Below, one piece after another: positions 44,005 through 52,361 of a DNA stretch of 64,000 bases. Each line of letters begins with the position of its first letter. The first letter of the stretch is position 1. The DNA is from Streptomyces xiamenensis (GTDB lineage Bacteria > Actinomycetota > Actinomycetes > Streptomycetales > Streptomycetaceae): assembly GCF_000993785.3 (NCBI RefSeq), contig NZ_CP009922.3, positions 2,480,001 to 2,544,000 of the forward strand. Reading direction: 5' to 3'. Both the position numbers and the translations under genes were made by a program. The notes under the pieces were generated by a model. The model saw nothing but the letters and a program-made list of their open reading frames with translations, made no database searches and was not told the origin of the DNA.

Positions 44005-44865
44005 TCACGATGACGGAGCAGCCCGCAGCGGCGAGCGCTGGCGGCCGAGACCGGTGATCTCCAGCTCCATCACGTCACCGGCGGCCAGGTACGGGAAGTT
44101 GCCCGACATCGCGACACCCTGCGGCGTTCCGGTGTTGATCACGTCACCGGGCTCCAGTACCAGGTACTGGGAGAGGTGGTGGACCAGGTGCGCCACGCTG
44201 AAGATCATGTCGGCGGTGGTGGAGTCCTGCCGCGGCTCGCCGTTGACCCAGGAACGCAGCGTGAGGTTCTGCGGGTCCGGCACCTCGTCCACCGTCACCA
44301 GCACCGGGCCCAGCGGGTTGAAGGTCTCACAGCTCTTGCCCTTGGACCACTGACCGCCCGACTCGTCCTTCTGGTACGTGCGCTCGGAGACGTCGTTGGC
44401 GATCGTGTATCCGGCGATGTGCGCGAACGCGTCCCGCGGGCTGTCGAGGTAGCGGGCGCGCCGGCCGATGACGACGGCCAGTTCGACCTCCCAGTCGGTG
44501 GTCGAGGCCCCGCGCGGGATGTGCACCGCGTCGTTCGGTCCGACCACGGTGTTCGGCGACTTGTAGAAGAGGATCGGCCACTTCGGCGGCGCGGACCCCG
44601 ACTCGGCGGCGTGTGCCGCGTAGTTCTGCCCGATGCACAGCACCGCCGAGGGGCGGGTGACCGGGGCGCCGATCCGTTCCCCCTCGATGCTGGTCTCCGG
44701 CAGGGTGTCCACGGCCGGGACGATCCCCGGGTTCTCCGTCACCGCCGCGAGGAAGGCGGCGTCGATGTCCTGCGTGACGCCCCGCAGATCGTAGTGGCGC
44801 GAGCCGTCGGCCGCCGCCAGTACCGGGCGTTCGCGGCCCGGTTCGCCTATGCGCATCAGTCGCAT
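44005..44865 (-). CDS. Fumarylacetoacetate hydrolase (FAH) family protein
   Basis: A 286-aa enzyme of the FAH/2-hydroxyhepta-2,4-diene-1,7-dioate isomerase family. CIGQNYAAHAAE, the metal-binding E-x-E in STTDWEVELAVVIG, FTIANDVSE-like GYTIANDVSERTYQ, and the C-terminal GDVINTGTPQGVAMS are all present. Probably cleaves or isomerises a ring-fission product in aromatic or sugar-acid catabolism. AGGTG lies 5 nt upstream of the ATG. Confidence 0.92.
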   Translation of the reverse strand: MRLMRIGEPGRERPVLAAADGSRHYDLRGVTQDIDAAFLAAVTENPGIVPAVDTLPETSIEGERIGAPVTRPSAVLCIGQNYAAHAAESGSAPPKWPILFYKSPNTVVGPNDAVHIPRGASTTDWEVELAVVIGRRARYLDSPRDAFAHIAGYTIANDVSERTYQKDESGGQWSKGKSCETFNPLGPVLVTVDEVPDPQNLTLRSWVNGEPRQDSTTADMIFSVAHLVHHLSQYLVLEPGDVINTGTPQGVAMSGNFPYLAAGDVMELEITGLGRQRSPLRAAPSS

Positions 44866-44883
44866 CGTGTCACCTGTTCCTGC

Positions 44884-45740
44884 TCAGTCGAGTGTTGCCA
44901 GCTCGTCCGCCGTCAGTGTCAGCTCCGGGGCGGCGGCCGAGTCCGTGATCGTCTCCGGGCGGCTGGCGCCGGGGATCGGGACGACCATCGGGGACTTCGC
45001 CAGCATCCAGGCCAGGCACACCCGTTGCGGACTCACCCCGCGATCCCGCGCCACCTGGGCGAACGGTGCGAAGCGCGAACCCAGGTCGCCCGCCTGCGCG
45101 ATGCCACCCAGCGGGCTCCACGGCAGGAACGCGATGCCCAGCTCCGTGCACAGTTCGAGCTCCGCCTCGCTGGAGCGGAAGGCCGGCGAGTACTGGTTCT
45201 GGACGGACACCAGCCGGCCGCCCAGGATCGCGTTGGCCTGCTCGATCTGTTCCGGGTCGGCGTTGGAGACGCCGGCCATCCGGATCTTGCCCTCGTCCAG
45301 CAGTTCGGCCAGCGTGCCGACCGACTCGGCGTAGGGCACGGCCGGATCGGGCCGGTGGAACTGGTAGAGGCCGATGGCCTCCACCCCCAGCCGGCGCAGC
45401 GACGCCTCGCAGGCCGAACGCAGGTACTGCGGGGAGCCGTTCAGCCCCAGCTGCCGTCGCCGGGCCGGGTGTGGCCGCCCTTGGTGGCGATCAGTACGTC
45501 GTCCCTGCGCGGGTCCCCGGCGAGCGCCCGGGCGATCAGTGACTCGTTGTGCCCCGCGTCGTCGGCGTCGCCGAGGCTGTACGCGTCGGCGGTGTCGATG
45601 AGGGTGATGCCCGCGTCCAGCGCGGCCTTGATGGTGGCGATCGAACGGCTCTCGTCCTGCGGCCGTCCCTCGATCGACATCGGCATCGCGCCGAGGCCGA
45701 TCTCGCTGACCCGCGCGGCTCCGATCATGCGGTACTTCAT
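44884..45740 (-). pseudogene. Aldo/keto reductase, single-base frameshift
   Basis: Two overlapping frames together give one complete NADPH-dependent aldo/keto reductase of about 286 aa. The first frame encodes MKYRMIGAARVSEIGLGAMP through IATKGGHTRPGDGSWG and stops at 45441; the second continues NGSPQYLRSACEASLRRLG to the C-terminal ELTLTADELATLD. One base missing after GGGG near 45443 (AGC TGG GGC TGA) would restore SWGLNGSP. The catalytic Asp/Tyr/Lys region (IDTADAY, then K in TKGG) lies before the break. Real inactivation or a sequencing error; both are possible. Confidence 0.85.
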
Positions 45741-45880
45741 GGCTGTGCACCTGCCCTTCCATACCCGTCCATTCCCGCTGGATCCTAACGGCCCCCGCCC
45801 CGGGGCCCTCGGCGGCAACAGCACCGACACCGGGCGCGGCCCGGGGCGGACGGTGGGCTCCGGCCCGGGCCCGTATTCCA

Positions 45881-45903
45881 TAAGCGCTGTTATATTAGCG
45901 CTA
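45881..45903. promoter_or_regulatory. Inverted repeat and -10 overlapping the MarR gene start
   Basis: TAAGCGCT-N8-AGCGCTA, with the core AGCGCT repeated at 45883-45888 and 45897-45902. Between them is TATATT (45891-45896), a good -10 that ends 6 nt before the ATG. Probable MarR autorepression site and leaderless start. Confidence 0.7.
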
Positions 45904-46415
45904 TGACATCTCCCGGGCCTCCTGAACCGGCCGGTGGCGACCCCACCTCCGAGCCGGACCGCTGGGTGCCGCTGCACCAGCTCTTCCGCGCCATGGACGA
46001 CGAGATCGGCGAGGTGTACGCGCTGCGCGGCATCCACGGCGTACGGCCCCGGTTCGCCTATCCGCTGATCCGCCTCGCGCACACCGGACCGCTCACCATC
46101 CGGGAGCTGGCCGACTCCCTGGACCGCTCGCACTCCGCCCTCAGCCAGACCCTGACCGCCATGCGCCGCGAGGGCCTGATCGACTCCGCGCCCGGCGAGG
46201 AGGACGCCCGCACCCGCAGGATCACGCTCACCGAACGCGGTCGCGCGCTGGTGCCCTTCCTGGAGGCGGAGTGGCGGGCCACCCACGCGGTGGTCGCCGA
46301 GCTGGACGAGGAGCTGCCGTACCCGCTCAGCGCCGCCGCCGTCGCGCTGGCCGCGGCGCTGGAACGCCGGTCGATGAAGGACCGGATCCTCGACCGCCTC
46401 GAAGAACCGTCGTGA
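45903..46415 (+). CDS. MarR-family transcriptional regulator
   Basis: A 170-aa winged-helix regulator. IRLAHTGPLTIRELADSLDRSHSALSQTLTAMRREGLIDS is the HTH, and the wing has ARTRRITLTERGRAL. There is no Shine-Dalgarno sequence; the -10 TATATT is 6 nt before the ATG, so the mRNA is likely leaderless. It is coupled to the MFS gene (GTGA overlap) and probably controls it through the inverted repeat at its own start. Confidence 0.92.
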   Translation: MTSPGPPEPAGGDPTSEPDRWVPLHQLFRAMDDEIGEVYALRGIHGVRPRFAYPLIRLAHTGPLTIRELADSLDRSHSALSQTLTAMRREGLIDSAPGEEDARTRRITLTERGRALVPFLEAEWRATHAVVAELDEELPYPLSAAAVALAAALERRSMKDRILDRLEEPS

Positions 46416-47767
46416 GCCGCCGGACACGGTTCGTGGACGTGCGGCCGCTGCGCACCAGTCCGCCCTTCCGCGCGCTGTGGATCGGCGCCTCGCTGGGCTC
46501 GCTCGGCCAGCAGATCGCCACGGTGGCCGTGCTGGCGCAGGTGTGGGAGCTGACGGGCAGTCCGCTGTGGACGGGGGCCATCGGCCTGGCCGCCGCCGGG
46601 CCCGCCATCGTGCTGGGCGTGGCCGGGGGTGCGCTCGCCGACGCGATGGACCGGCGGTCCCTGGTACGGGCCACCACCGCCGTCCAGTTGCTGGCCGCGC
46701 TGGCGCTGGTGGGGCAGGCGGCGGCCGGGAACCGTTCGGTCCTGCTGCTGCTCGCGCTGGTGGGGGCCAGCAGCGGGGCGAGCGCGCTGGGGGCGCCCGC
46801 CCGGCGTACGTTCCCGGTGCGGCTGCTGCCGTCCGACCAGCTGGCCGCGGGGCTGGCCCTGCAGGGCATGGCGTTCCAGGTGTCGATGCTGGCCGGCCCC
46901 GCGCTGGCCGGACTCGTGCTGGCACAGTGGCGGTTCCCGGCGGCGTACGGGCTCCAGGCGTGCGCCGTCCTGATCTCCCTGGCCGTCCTGTTCCGGCTGC
47001 CGCCGATGCCGCCGCTGAGCCCGACGGCGTCCGGCGCGGGGAACGGCGGCGGAGCCGCCCGGCTGCGCCGGCCCGAACGCGGCGGCTGGCTCTACATCCT
47101 GCGCCGGCCCACCCTGTGGGGCGCCTTCGCCACGGACCTGTCCGCGACGCTGCTGGCCATGCCGATCTCCCTCTTCCCGCTGATCAACGAGATCAGGTTC
47201 GACGGGGATCCGCGCACGCTCGGCCTGTTCCTGTCGGCGGTGGCGGTCGGCGGGATCACGGCGGGACTGTTCTCCGGCACGGTGACCCGGCTGCGGCGGG
47301 CGGGGGCGGTGCAGTTGACCGCCGCGCTGGTGTGGGGGCTGGCGCTGGCCGGGTTCGGGCTGGCGGGGCCGCTGTGGCTGGCGCTGGGCTGCCTGGCGGT
47401 GGCGGGCGGCGCGGACACCATCTCGGTGGTGACGCGGGGGGCGCTGGTCCAGCTGGAGACGCCCGACGCGTACCGGGGACGGGTGTCCTCCGTGGAGCAC
47501 GTCATCGGCATGGCGGGACCCGAGGTCGGCAACTTCCGGGGCGGCCTGGTCGCCTCGCTCACCTCGGCACCGGTCGCGCTGGTGACGGGCGGTCTGGCGG
47601 GTGCGGTGGGGGTCCTTGTGGTGGCGGTGACGAACCGGCCGCTGCGCACGTACACCCTGCCCGATCCGGAGCCGGAGACCGGCCCCGCTGGCGCACCGGC
47701 ACCGGAACCGGCACCGGACCCCGCCGCACCGGCCACGGTGGCCGGACAGGCCGACCGTACCGGCTGA
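46412..47767 (+). CDS. MFS transporter (drug efflux type)
   Basis: A 451-aa membrane protein with 10-12 helices. GGALADAMDRRSLVRATTAVQLL is the loop 2-3 motif of MFS proteins, and ALGAPARRTFPVRLLPSDQL resembles the EntS/enterobactin-exporter-like branch. The tail is Pro/Ala/Glu-rich and cytoplasmic. Under MarR control by overlap. Substrate unknown. Confidence 0.9.
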   Translation: MSRRTRFVDVRPLRTSPPFRALWIGASLGSLGQQIATVAVLAQVWELTGSPLWTGAIGLAAAGPAIVLGVAGGALADAMDRRSLVRATTAVQLLAALALVGQAAAGNRSVLLLLALVGASSGASALGAPARRTFPVRLLPSDQLAAGLALQGMAFQVSMLAGPALAGLVLAQWRFPAAYGLQACAVLISLAVLFRLPPMPPLSPTASGAGNGGGAARLRRPERGGWLYILRRPTLWGAFATDLSATLLAMPISLFPLINEIRFDGDPRTLGLFLSAVAVGGITAGLFSGTVTRLRRAGAVQLTAALVWGLALAGFGLAGPLWLALGCLAVAGGADTISVVTRGALVQLETPDAYRGRVSSVEHVIGMAGPEVGNFRGGLVASLTSAPVALVTGGLAGAVGVLVVAVTNRPLRTYTLPDPEPETGPAGAPAPEPAPDPAAPATVAGQADRTG

Positions 47768-47839
47768 CGCCCGGAGGCGCCCTGTGGCTCACATCCGACC
47801 CCCTGGCAGATTCTGCCACCCGGGCGTAGGGTGCGAGCC

Positions 47840-48406
47840 ATGGGACGCGTCAGGGACGACGCCGCGATGAGGGCGTCCGAGAAGTGCTGCGAGCTGTACA
47901 TCAGCCGCGGCACCACCTCCCTCACCGTGGCCGAGCTGACCGCGGCCATCGGCATCTCCGCGCGCTCGTTCCACCGCTATTTCCCCACCAAGGCCGACAC
48001 CGTCCAGCCGGTCTTCGACTGGACGACGGACACTTTCAACACCCACGTGCGCACGGCCCCGCCGGGGCCGCTGACCGGCGTGCTGCGGGACGGCTTCCGC
48101 GTCATGCTCGGCGGTACGCACGCCGCCCGCACCCGTGCCTTGTTCCCGCTGGTCTTCGCCGACCCCGGCATGTGGTCCGTCTTCCTGCGCGCCGTCCACC
48201 ACGGTGAGACCACGCTGGCCGCGGCGCTCGCCCCCCGGCTCGGGAGCGCGCCCGACGCCATCGGCACCCGAACGGCCGCGGCCGCCGTGGCCTCCGCCAC
48301 CCGGCTCGCGTTGGAGGGAATGGCCCGCACCGGCCAGGACCCCGAGCCGTTATTCGACGCCCATCTCGACGCCTTCGCGTCGGGTGTCCTCGCCGGGGCC
48401 CGCTGA
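47840..48406 (+). CDS. TetR-family transcriptional regulator
   Basis: A 188-aa protein. The N-terminal HTH is TTSLTVAELTAAIGISARSFHRYFPTKADTV, a textbook TetR pattern, followed by a variable ligand domain. AGGGTGCG lies before the ATG. It precedes an SDR gene by 61 bp and probably controls it. Confidence 0.9.
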   Translation: MGRVRDDAAMRASEKCCELYISRGTTSLTVAELTAAIGISARSFHRYFPTKADTVQPVFDWTTDTFNTHVRTAPPGPLTGVLRDGFRVMLGGTHAARTRALFPLVFADPGMWSVFLRAVHHGETTLAAALAPRLGSAPDAIGTRTAAAAVASATRLALEGMARTGQDPEPLFDAHLDAFASGVLAGAR

Positions 48407-48467
48407 CCCCCACCCCACCCCCACACTCCATCGCATCGCACCGCACCGCAGGAAAGTCGATACCACC

Positions 48468-49310
48468 ATGTCAGGACTTCTGGAGAACAAGGTCGCCATC
48501 GTCACCGGTGGCAGCAGCGGAATCGGAGAGGCGACCGTCGAGCGGTTCATCGCCGACGGAGCCCGCGTCACCATCGCCGACATCCAGGACGAGGCCGGCG
48601 AGGCGCTCGCCGCGCGGCTGGGCGAGCGGGCCCTGTACGTCCGCACCGACGTCACCGACGAGGCCGCCATCGAGAACGTCGTGCGCCGCACCGCCGAGCA
48701 CTTCGGCCGGCTCGACGTCATGTTCAACAACGCCGGCGCGCAGGGCGACCCCTCGCCGCTGACCGAGATCGGCGCCGAGGGCTTCTCCCGCACCATCGAC
48801 CTGCTCACCCGGTCCGTGGTGCTGGGCCACAAGTACGCCGCCCGCCAGTTCCAGGCACAGGGCGGCCCCGGCTCGATCATCAGCACCGCGAGCGCCGCCG
48901 CGCTGCAGGGCGGCTGGAGCGCCGCCGGCTACACGATCGCCAAGCACGCGGTGGTCGGCGTCGTCCACCAGGCCGTCGCCGAACTCGCCCCGCTCGGCAT
49001 CCGCTCCAACGCGATCGCGCCGGGCATCATCATGACGCCGATCATGGCCCGGTCCTTCGGGGTGCCGATGGAGGAGGCCGAGGCGTTCACCGGGTTCCTC
49101 GCCGACCGGCTCGGCGGCAGCCAGCCCCTGGGCCGGGTCGGCACCGGGGACGACATCGCCCGCGTCGCCTCGTTCCTCGCCAGCGACCTGGCCCAGTTCG
49201 TGACCGGCGCGATCATCCCCGTGGACGGCGGCGCCACCTCGGTCACCCAGGGCACCTTCGCCGTCGATGTCGCCGCGGCGGCGGCGGAGTACACGGCCGG
49301 CGCGCGCTGA
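48468..49310 (+). CDS. Short-chain dehydrogenase/reductase
   Basis: A 280-aa classical SDR. Cofactor motif TGGSSGIG (residues 13-20), NNAG (87-90), and catalytic Ser142, Tyr155 and Lys159 (AAGYTIAKHAV). DIQDEAG after the first beta-alpha-beta suggests NAD preference. The C-terminus VDGGATSVTQG is typical. GGAAAG is just upstream. Co-oriented with the TetR and P450 genes; the substrate is unknown. Confidence 0.95.
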   Translation: MSGLLENKVAIVTGGSSGIGEATVERFIADGARVTIADIQDEAGEALAARLGERALYVRTDVTDEAAIENVVRRTAEHFGRLDVMFNNAGAQGDPSPLTEIGAEGFSRTIDLLTRSVVLGHKYAARQFQAQGGPGSIISTASAAALQGGWSAAGYTIAKHAVVGVVHQAVAELAPLGIRSNAIAPGIIMTPIMARSFGVPMEEAEAFTGFLADRLGGSQPLGRVGTGDDIARVASFLASDLAQFVTGAIIPVDGGATSVTQGTFAVDVAAAAAEYTAGAR

Positions 49311-49413
49311 CCCCCGGCCCGCGACGGCCCGGCGCGCACCCGGCACCGAACCGGCCGGAACCGAACCACCGCGCGCCGGGCCGGGCCGCCGGCCACCCCC
49401 CTACGCTGGGCAC

Positions 49414-50610
49414 ATGACGCTCGCTCAGGCACCGATGCCCTTCGACCCCGAGGTCTTCGCCGCCGACCCGCACGGCACCTTCGCGCGGCTGCGCCGGGAC
49501 ACCCCCGTCGTGCGGGTCACCCTCCCCGAGGGCACGGCGGCCTGGGTGATCACGCGGGAGGCCGATGTGCGGGCCTGGATGGGGGATCCGCGGCTGTCGC
49601 TCGACAAGTCGCACTCCACCACCGGCTATCAGGGCTTCTCCCTCCCGCCCGAGCTGGACGCCAACCTGCTCAACATGGACGGCGCCGACCATCTGCGGCT
49701 GCGCCGGCTGGTGTCCAAGGCGTTCACCCCGCGCCGGGTGGAAGCGCTGCGGCCCCGGATCGCGGAGGCGGCCGGACAGCTCGCGGAGGCGGTGGCCCTC
49801 GCGGGACGGTCCGGCCCGGTGGACCTGGTCCGCGCCTACGCCAGGCCGCTGCCGATGACGGTCATGGGCGAACTGTTCGGGCTGCCCGCCGAGGGCCGGC
49901 GGTCCTTCGCCGCACTGATCGGCACCGTCATCTCGGCCCGCAGGCCGCAGGAGGCGGGCGAGGCCGTCGACGCGATCGCCGCGTTCATGCGCGCCCTGAT
50001 CGCCGACCGGCGCGCCACACCCGGCGACGACCTGCTCTCGGGCCTGATCGCCGCCCGCGACGAGGGCGAACAGCTCAGCGAGAGCGAGCTGGTCTCGCTC
50101 GCCTTCCTCATCGTGGGCGCCGGCATCGAGAACGTCACCCACCTCATCTCGGGCGGCCTCCACACCCTGCTGACCCACCCGGAGCAGCTGACCGCCGTGC
50201 GCGGCGCCCCCGACGCGCTGCTGCCGGAGGCCGTGGAGGAGCTGCTGCGCTACGTGCACCCCAATGTGACGGCCATCCGCCGCTTCCCGGTGGAGGACAT
50301 CGAGGTGGGCGGTACGGTCATCCCGCGCGGCGAGACGGTCCTGCTCGGTCTGGCCGCGGCGCACCGTGACTCGGCCCGGTACCCGCGGCCGGACCGCTTC
50401 GACATCCACCGTGCCGAGAAGGCCCATCTGGCGCTGGGCCAGGGCCTGCACTACTGCCTGGGCGCGCCGCTGGCCCGCGCCCAGATCGAGATCGCGCTCG
50501 GCACCCTGCTGCGCCGCTTCCCCGGCCTGCGGCTCGCGGGCGAACCCGCGTGGCGGACCACCTTCCGCAGCCACGCGCCCGCGCGGCTGCCCGTACAGGG
50601 CCTGGACTGA
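49414..50610 (+). CDS. Cytochrome P450
   Basis: A 398-aa soluble bacterial P450. The heme-binding loop is LGQGLHYCLGAPLAR with ligand Cys348; the K-helix ExxR is EELLR (residues 275-279). The I helix reads GAGIENVTH, so Asn replaces the usual acidic-Thr pair's Thr (Glu239-Asn240), an uncommon change that could alter proton delivery. Start ATG without strong Shine-Dalgarno. 103 nt separate it from the SDR gene; no ferredoxin is nearby. Confidence 0.95.
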   Translation: MTLAQAPMPFDPEVFAADPHGTFARLRRDTPVVRVTLPEGTAAWVITREADVRAWMGDPRLSLDKSHSTTGYQGFSLPPELDANLLNMDGADHLRLRRLVSKAFTPRRVEALRPRIAEAAGQLAEAVALAGRSGPVDLVRAYARPLPMTVMGELFGLPAEGRRSFAALIGTVISARRPQEAGEAVDAIAAFMRALIADRRATPGDDLLSGLIAARDEGEQLSESELVSLAFLIVGAGIENVTHLISGGLHTLLTHPEQLTAVRGAPDALLPEAVEELLRYVHPNVTAIRRFPVEDIEVGGTVIPRGETVLLGLAAAHRDSARYPRPDRFDIHRAEKAHLALGQGLHYCLGAPLARAQIEIALGTLLRRFPGLRLAGEPAWRTTFRSHAPARLPVQGLD

Positions 50611-50667
50611 CGGCCGCCTCTTGGCGCGGCGCGGGCGCGGGTGGCCCGTCCCTGGTGGGCGCAGCCG

Positions 50668-50964
50668 CTACCCGGGGATGACCTCGATCGTGTCGCCCCG
50701 CACGGTGGCGGCGTCGCTCCGGTGGCCGGTGTCGAGGAGCGCGGAGGCGGCGGTCTCCCGCGCCACGCGCTTCGCCTCCTGGTCGTCGGCGGATTCGACG
50801 ATGATGCTGAAGGTGATGTCCCCGGCGTCGGTGCGATGGGTGACGATCCTGCCCCTGCGGCCGCGGGGATCGTAGGCGGCGAGGGCGTCGTTGAAGTCGT
50901 TCAGTGCGTCCTCGGTGGGCTCGTGGGTGAAGCGGACGGGAACGACAGCGAGGTAGCGGGGCAT
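50668..50964 (-). CDS. Hypothetical protein
   Basis: A 98-aa soluble protein. MPRYLAVVPVRFTHEPTEDAL and ARETAASALLDTGHRSDAATV suggest a small alpha/beta ferredoxin-like fold. No family recognised. Convergent with the P450 gene. Confidence 0.65.
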   Translation of the reverse strand: MPRYLAVVPVRFTHEPTEDALNDFNDALAAYDPRGRRGRIVTHRTDAGDITFSIIVESADDQEAKRVARETAASALLDTGHRSDAATVRGDTIEVIPG

Positions 50965-51066
50965 GGGGGAAACGTACTCCCGCGGCGAGGACGGTGATCG
51001 CGCCGCCGGGGCAGGCCGAGGAGCTCAGATCCCCGATCCGCCACCCGGTCGGTGACCGGACCGGGC

Positions 51067-51564
51067 CTACGGCGTGGCGGTGACCTTGGCGATGAACGCG
51101 GCCAGGTTGTCCACGGTCCGCCGGACCTTCTCCTCCACGGTGAGCGTCTCGTACACCCGGGCGCCGTCGCCCGGGTCCTTCCTGCCGCGCACGTACAGCG
51201 AGCAGTCCAGGTCGTCGCAGAGGTAGCTGCCCACCGAGTCGCCCTGCTTGCCGGCCCGCCCGGCGCGCGGGGCGACCATCAGGGCGACGCCGCCCGCCCG
51301 GGTGGTGAGGCAGATCGAGCACATGCTGTGCCGCTTGCGGCCGGGGGACGGGGCGGTGCTGCGCAGGGCGATGGCCTGCGGACGGCCGCCGACGTCGGCG
51401 ACCAGGTAGGCGCGGTCGGGCGCCCGGGGGTCCCGCCAGCCGAGGTAGTCCAGTTCGTCCCAGGGGCGGGTGGCCAGGTCGAGGGGGACGTACAGCCGCT
51501 TCGTCTCGCCCTTGGAGCAGTTGACGAAGGAGGCGCGGATCTCGTTCTCGGTCAGTGCCTTCAT
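51067..51564 (-). CDS. FBP (FusB-like) domain protein, zinc finger
   Basis: A 165-aa protein. The C-terminal half has CSICLTTRAGGVAL and a later CDDLDC, a treble-clef zinc-finger arrangement as in the FusB/FBP family that binds elongation factor G. N-terminal KALTENEIRASFVNCSKGE is also family-typical. Actinobacterial members are common and may protect or recycle EF-G. It diverges from a TetR gene across a perfect operator-like repeat and is its probable target. Confidence 0.85.
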   Translation of the reverse strand: MKALTENEIRASFVNCSKGETKRLYVPLDLATRPWDELDYLGWRDPRAPDRAYLVADVGGRPQAIALRSTAPSPGRKRHSMCSICLTTRAGGVALMVAPRAGRAGKQGDSVGSYLCDDLDCSLYVRGRKDPGDGARVYETLTVEEKVRRTVDNLAAFIAKVTATP

Positions 51565-51579
51565 GGAGAGCCAGGCTAA

Positions 51580-51602
51580 TTTGCCTAAAGATGTTAGGCA
51601 AA
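51580..51602. promoter_or_regulatory. Perfect inverted repeat TTTGCCTAA-N5-TTAGGCAAA (TetR operator)
   Basis: A 9-5-9 perfect palindrome in the 86-bp gap between the divergent FBP and TetR genes, 16 nt upstream of the FBP start. It is the typical form of a TetR operator controlling both. Confidence 0.8.
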
Positions 51603-51650
51603 CGCATAATCGCTTTCGGGAAACGGTCACAAGAGCGAGCGAGGAACGTC

Positions 51651-52238
51651 ATGGTGCGTGCGGGGCTGACCACGGAACGTGTGGTGCGGGCCGGAGCGGA
51701 GCTGGCCGACGAGGTCGGCTTCGACGAGGTGACCGTCTCCGCGCTCGCCCGCCGCCTCGGCGTCAAGGTCGCCAGCCTCTACTCCCACCTGAAGAACTCC
51801 CAGGACCTGCGGACCCGCATCGCGCTGCTGGCCCTGGAGGAGATGGCCGAGCGTGGCGACGCCGCCCTCGCCGGACGGTCCGGGCGCGACGCGCTCGCCG
51901 CCCTCGGCGACGTCTACCGCGACTACGCCCGCGCGCACCCCGGCCGCTACGCCGCCGCCCAGCTGCGCCTGGATCCGCAGGCCGCCGCGGCCAGCGCCGG
52001 TGGCCGGCACGCCCGGATGACCAGGGCGATCCTGCGCGGGTACGCGCTGGGCGAGCCGGACCAGACGCACGCCGTGCGGCTGCTGGGCAGCGTCTTCCAC
52101 GGCTACGTCAGCCTGGAGCTGGGCGGCGGCTTCAGCCACAGCGCTCCCGACACCCAGGAGACCTGGATCCGGATCCTGGACTCCCTCGACGCCCTGCTGC
52201 GCAACTGGCCCGCCCCCACGCCCGTCGCGAACAGCTGA
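51651..52238 (+). CDS. TetR-family transcriptional regulator
   Basis: A 195-aa protein. HTH: FDEVTVSALARRLGVKVASLYSHLKNSQDLR, with a C-terminal TetR_C-type domain (VRLLGSVFHGYVSLELGGGF). It diverges from the FBP gene; the 23-bp palindrome between is its likely operator. Confidence 0.92.
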   Translation: MVRAGLTTERVVRAGAELADEVGFDEVTVSALARRLGVKVASLYSHLKNSQDLRTRIALLALEEMAERGDAALAGRSGRDALAALGDVYRDYARAHPGRYAAAQLRLDPQAAAASAGGRHARMTRAILRGYALGEPDQTHAVRLLGSVFHGYVSLELGGGFSHSAPDTQETWIRILDSLDALLRNWPAPTPVANS

Positions 52239-52361
52239 GCCGCCGCGGCACACCGCGGCCGGCACCGCCGCGTCGCCGCGCGCCCTCGGGCCCGGCGACC
52301 CGCGGGGCCTCCCTCGTGCGCTCTCCTGACAAGGGCCTGCCCCGCTGATAGCGTCCGACGG

